Below, piece by piece: positions 61,515 through 64,000 of a stretch of 64,000 bases of DNA. Every line of letters starts with the position of its first letter. Within the stretch, counting starts at the first letter, position 1. The stretch spans positions 176,837 to 240,836 of the forward strand of contig NZ_JADPJH010000011.1 of the NCBI RefSeq assembly GCF_023073315.1, given 5' to 3'. Below the pieces are notes generated by a model. It did not search any database and had not been told where the DNA came from. It was given only the letters and a program-made list of their open reading frames with translations. This stretch comes from Bradyrhizobium sp. 1 (GTDB lineage: Bacteria > Pseudomonadota > Alphaproteobacteria > Rhizobiales > Xanthobacteraceae). The position numbers were made by a program, and so were the translations under genes.

Positions 61515-61940
61515 TCAATCGGTCGCCGTCGCCTTCAGCGCCTTGATGACGTCCTCGCGGGCGATGATTCCGACCAGGTTCTGCGCGCCGTCGAGCACGA
61601 TGATGCTCCGGATGCGGTGCTCGACCATGATCTGGAGCACGCGCGTCAGCCGCGTGTCGGGGCTGACATAAATGAACTCCGGGGTCATGACGTCGCCGAT
61701 CTTGCGGCTCATCAAATCATGATAGCGCGGCAGCATCTGGCTCGGCGTGAAAGCAAAACACTTGAGGATGTCGAACTTGGTGACGATGCCGACCACCTGC
61801 CCGTCATCCTGGACCGGATAGGAGTTGAAATCGTCGCGCTCGAACATCTCGCTGAGCGCGAGCAGGTCCTGGTCCCGCGGCACTGTCCTGACATTGCGGG
61901 TCATGTAGCCGTCGACGGTCAGTTCGAGAAACTTGTACAC
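61515..61940 (-). CDS. CBS-domain protein
   Basis: The 141-residue protein consists of two tandem CBS domains (NVRTVPRDQDLLALSEMFER with PVQDDGQVVGIVTKFD, and SPDTRLTRVLQIMVEHRIRS with VLDGAQNLVGIIARED). CBS pairs bind adenosine nucleotides and act as energy sensors. The start is GTG at 61940 with GAGGAGG upstream. It follows the UspA gene by 34 bp on the same strand, and both lie between fixL and fixN, so a low-oxygen role is likely. Confidence 0.9.
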   Translation of the reverse strand: MYKFLELTVDGYMTRNVRTVPRDQDLLALSEMFERDDFNSYPVQDDGQVVGIVTKFDILKCFAFTPSQMLPRYHDLMSRKIGDVMTPEFIYVSPDTRLTRVLQIMVEHRIRSIIVLDGAQNLVGIIAREDVIKALKATATD

Positions 61941-61974
61941 GGCGCGTCCTCCTCGAATAGCTATTAGCCGGCCG

Positions 61975-62808
61975 TCAGTGCGACAGCAGCACGCTGCGCA
62001 CCGGTTGCGTGACCAGATGCTGGGTGACGCCGCCCAGGATCAGCTCGCGAAACCTCGAATGACCATAGGCCCCCGCCACGATCAGGCCGGCGCCGACGTC
62101 GCCGGCAACCTTCTCCAATTGCGCCGCGGCGGTTTCGCTTCCGGAGGCCTCGCAGATGCGCGCGCTCGCGGTGACGCCGTGACGGGCGAGCCAGGCGGCG
62201 ACGTCGGTGACGCCGGCCATCACGGCCGAGCGGTCGTCGCCCTGCTCCGGAATTTCGACGATGGTGATATCCCTCGCCTTGCGGAGCATCGGCAGCGCAT
62301 CGGCCACCGCGCGCCGCGCCTCCGGCGTATCCTTCCACGCCACCAGCACGCTGCGCAGGTCGAGCCAGTTCACATTGTCAGGGACCACCAGAAGCGGCCG
62401 TCCCGCCTGTATCACCAAATCCTTGGGGCTTGCGAGCGCAAACGCGTCGGAGAAGGCCGGGCTCTGCCCGCCGCTGACGATGATGTCGGCGCAGCGCGCC
62501 TGCACCAGTGCGAATCGCGCCGGAAAATCCATGGCGCTGCGCCACTCCGCGCGCCCGCCACGAGTCTTGGTCGCAGCGCGGAACTGGGCCTCCAGATCGG
62601 CAAGGCGCCGCTTGACGGAGGCTTCGCCCTCGTCGATCAGCGACTGGGCCTCGGCGCCGTCGGTGAAATAGAGCGGCGGCGTGAACCGGGCCGCTGCGAC
62701 ACCCACAATAACAGCCTCGAATCGCTCGGCGAGCTCACCCGCGACTTGAAGACGCGCCTCGTTGGACTGATCGAGCGCCAGGCTGACCATCACGGTCGCG
62801 TATGTCAT
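61975..62808 (-). CDS. Universal stress protein (two UspA-like halves)
   Basis: The 277-residue protein contains a degenerate N-terminal Usp half and a C-terminal half with the nucleotide loop GAYGHSRFRELILGG. Such proteins respond to stress, often under FNR/FixK control. GGAGA six bases before the ATG at 62808 sets the start (MTYATVMV). A weak FixK-like site lies 67 bp upstream, at the same distance as in fixN. It is divergent from fixL and upstream of the CBS gene. Confidence 0.88.
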   Translation of the reverse strand: MTYATVMVSLALDQSNEARLQVAGELAERFEAVIVGVAAARFTPPLYFTDGAEAQSLIDEGEASVKRRLADLEAQFRAATKTRGGRAEWRSAMDFPARFALVQARCADIIVSGGQSPAFSDAFALASPKDLVIQAGRPLLVVPDNVNWLDLRSVLVAWKDTPEARRAVADALPMLRKARDITIVEIPEQGDDRSAVMAGVTDVAAWLARHGVTASARICEASGSETAAAQLEKVAGDVGAGLIVAGAYGHSRFRELILGGVTQHLVTQPVRSVLLSH

Positions 62809-62868
62809 CGGGAGTCTCCGCACAGCAATGAACTGGCGTGAAATCTAGCCTCGCCGTGACAAGGCGAG

Positions 62869-62882
62869 ATGAGGTAGATCAA
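62869..62882 (-). promoter_or_regulatory. Weak FixK-like box upstream of the UspA gene
   Basis: Minus-strand TTGATCTACCTCAT has the left half TTGAT intact and TCAT where TCAA is expected. Its centre lies 67 bp before the UspA start, which matches the 65 bp at fixN and fixG. Confidence 0.4.
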
Positions 62883-63013
62883 ATCGCCAGACGGCCCCAG
62901 CAGGAAATCCGCCAATGGAATCAGACATCCGAACTTGCCTCCGGCCCGGCCATGAGCGAAATTGCCGTCATGTTCGCGGCACCTGAGGACCGCAAGAGAC
63001 GAGGAGCAATCGA

Positions 63014-64000
63014 TTGTCGCCGACCCGTGTAACGCATCCGCCGGACGATGGCCGCGGTGAGCATTTCCGGGTCCGGATCGAAGGGTTCGGCGTCGGCACC
63101 TGGGATCTCGACCTCAAGACGCGCGAACTGGACTGGTCCGATACCGCAAGGGCCCTGCTCGGCATCGAGCCAAACCAGCCGGCCAGTTACGACCTGTTCC
63201 TGTCACGCCTGGAGCCAGGCGACCGCGAACGCGTCCAGAGCGCGATCAAGCGCGTCAGCGAAGGCGGCGGCGGCTTCGACGTGTCCTTCAAGGTGGCCGA
63301 TGCGTCCGGCGGGGGACAGTGGATCCGCGCCCGGGCCGGACTCATTCGCGACGATTCCGGCGCCGCCCGTCATCTTAGCGGCATCTTCCTCGATATCGAC
63401 GCGGAGAAGCAGGTCGAGGAGACGCTGCGCACGCGCGAGACCCACCTCCGCTCCATTCTCCACACCGTCCCCGATGCCATGATCGTCATCGACGGCCAAG
63501 GCATCATCCAGCTGTTCAGCACGGCGGCGGAGCGCCTGTTCGGCTTGTCCGAGCAGGAGGCGATCGGCCAGAACGTCAGCATCCTGATGCCGGAGCCTGA
63601 CCGTGCCCGCCACGACAGCTACCTTGCGCGCTATCGCACGACCGGCGATCCGCACATCATCGGCATCGGCCGCATCGTGACCGGCAAGCGCCGCGACGGC
63701 ACCACCTTCCCGATGCATCTGTCGATCGGCGAGATGCAGTCCGGCGGCGAGCCCTATTTCACCGGCTTCGTCCGCGACCTCACCGAACACCAGCAGACCC
63801 AGGCGCGGCTCCAGGAGTTGCAATCCGAGCTCGTCCACGTCTCGCGGCTGACCGCGATGGGCGAAATGGCGACCGCGCTCGCGCACGAGATCAACCAGCC
63901 GCTGGCGGCAATCAGCAATTACATGAAGGGCTCGCGGCGGCTGCTTGCCGGCAGCACCGATCCCAACACGCCGAAGATCGAAAGCGCGATGGATCGTGCG
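63014..64000 (+). CDS. fixL: Oxygen-sensing histidine kinase FixL (3' end outside window)
   Basis: The first 329 residues of FixL are present. A first PAS domain (about 20-135) is followed by the haem-PAS domain (about 140-255) with proximal His200 in PDRARHDSY and the signalling Arg220 in IIGIGR, then the phospho-acceptor His291 in MATALAHEINQP. These numbers match B. japonicum FixL. FixL autophosphorylates when O2 leaves the haem and passes phosphate to FixJ. The start is TTG at 63014 with AGGAG upstream, giving MSPTRVTHPP. It is divergent from the UspA gene. Confidence 0.97.
   Translation, partial: MSPTRVTHPPDDGRGEHFRVRIEGFGVGTWDLDLKTRELDWSDTARALLGIEPNQPASYDLFLSRLEPGDRERVQSAIKRVSEGGGGFDVSFKVADASGGGQWIRARAGLIRDDSGAARHLSGIFLDIDAEKQVEETLRTRETHLRSILHTVPDAMIVIDGQGIIQLFSTAAERLFGLSEQEAIGQNVSILMPEPDRARHDSYLARYRTTGDPHIIGIGRIVTGKRRDGTTFPMHLSIGEMQSGGEPYFTGFVRDLTEHQQTQARLQELQSELVHVSRLTAMGEMATALAHEINQPLAAISNYMKGSRRLLAGSTDPNTPKIESAMDRA

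Noticed and set aside
1..64000. CRISPR array, tRNA, rRNA, transposase or integrase genes
   Set aside because: No regularly spaced direct repeats, cloverleaf genes or recognisable recombinase motifs were found by eye; the 13-bp tandem units at 31292 have no spacers.

Overview
The window is a GC-rich chromosomal segment of an alphaproteobacterium, almost certainly a Bradyrhizobium. Three things support this. The partial FixL at the right end carries the B. japonicum-type haem-PAS landmarks (His200, Arg220, His291). fixNOQP and fixGHIS lie divergently from fixL. The nitrate block (nrtABC, narK, globin, FAD oxidoreductase, nasC) matches the assimilation/NO-detoxification locus described in B. diazoefficiens. 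No rRNA, tRNA, CRISPR array, transposase or phage gene was recognised.

Layout. 1-10 kb: an aldehyde dehydrogenase; an AceE-like E1/transketolase divergent from an Lrp regulator; a PPK2 polyphosphate kinase; a zinc alcohol dehydrogenase; an EamA exporter; an aldo/keto reductase and an SMP-30 protein. 10-23 kb: nitrate uptake and assimilation (nrtA-nrtB-nrtC, narK-bjgb-flp-nasC on the minus strand), divergent from an FNT nitrite channel and a phosphatase-kinase fusion. 23-34 kb: an intradiol dioxygenase with a GNAT, a serine hydrolase, small secreted and membrane proteins, an HWE-type histidine kinase, an enolase-superfamily enzyme, an AraC regulator, an NDH-like flavoprotein, an MBL hydrolase and CcdA. 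34-53 kb: LysR plus a PraR-like HTH regulator, an L,D-transpeptidase, an enoyl-CoA hydratase, a Tat-exported cytochrome P450, an LeuB-like dehydrogenase, an alcohol dehydrogenase, a CoA-transferase, glycogen synthase, an MpaB-like oxygenase, a patatin, LysR, a peroxiredoxin-like protein, a cupin and an MFS exporter. 53-64 kb: fixS, I, H, G, P, Q, O, N (minus strand), a CBS protein, a UspA protein, and the start of fixL (plus strand).

How it fits together. The right end is the low-oxygen respiration module: FixL senses O2 and, through FixJ and FixK2 outside the window, activates fixNOQP (cbb3 oxidase) and fixGHIS (its copper supply and assembly). Near-perfect FixK-type boxes lie about 65 bp before fixN and fixG. 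The nitrate block imports nitrate by an ABC system and NarK, reduces it with NasC fed by Flp, and carries a haemoglobin against NO. A sigma-54 promoter candidate and tandem leader hairpins precede the nitrite channel, and a shared 45-bp element lies far upstream of both nrtA and narK. The intergenic spaces hold several families of palindromic repeats.

The least expected items are a cytochrome P450 with a Tat signal that lacks the usual oxygen-activating acid/alcohol pair, flanked by a decayed second copy of the enoyl-CoA hydratase 3' end; a 13-bp tandem repeat forming the 5' leader of an NDH-like flavoprotein; and the shared nrtA/narK leader element.
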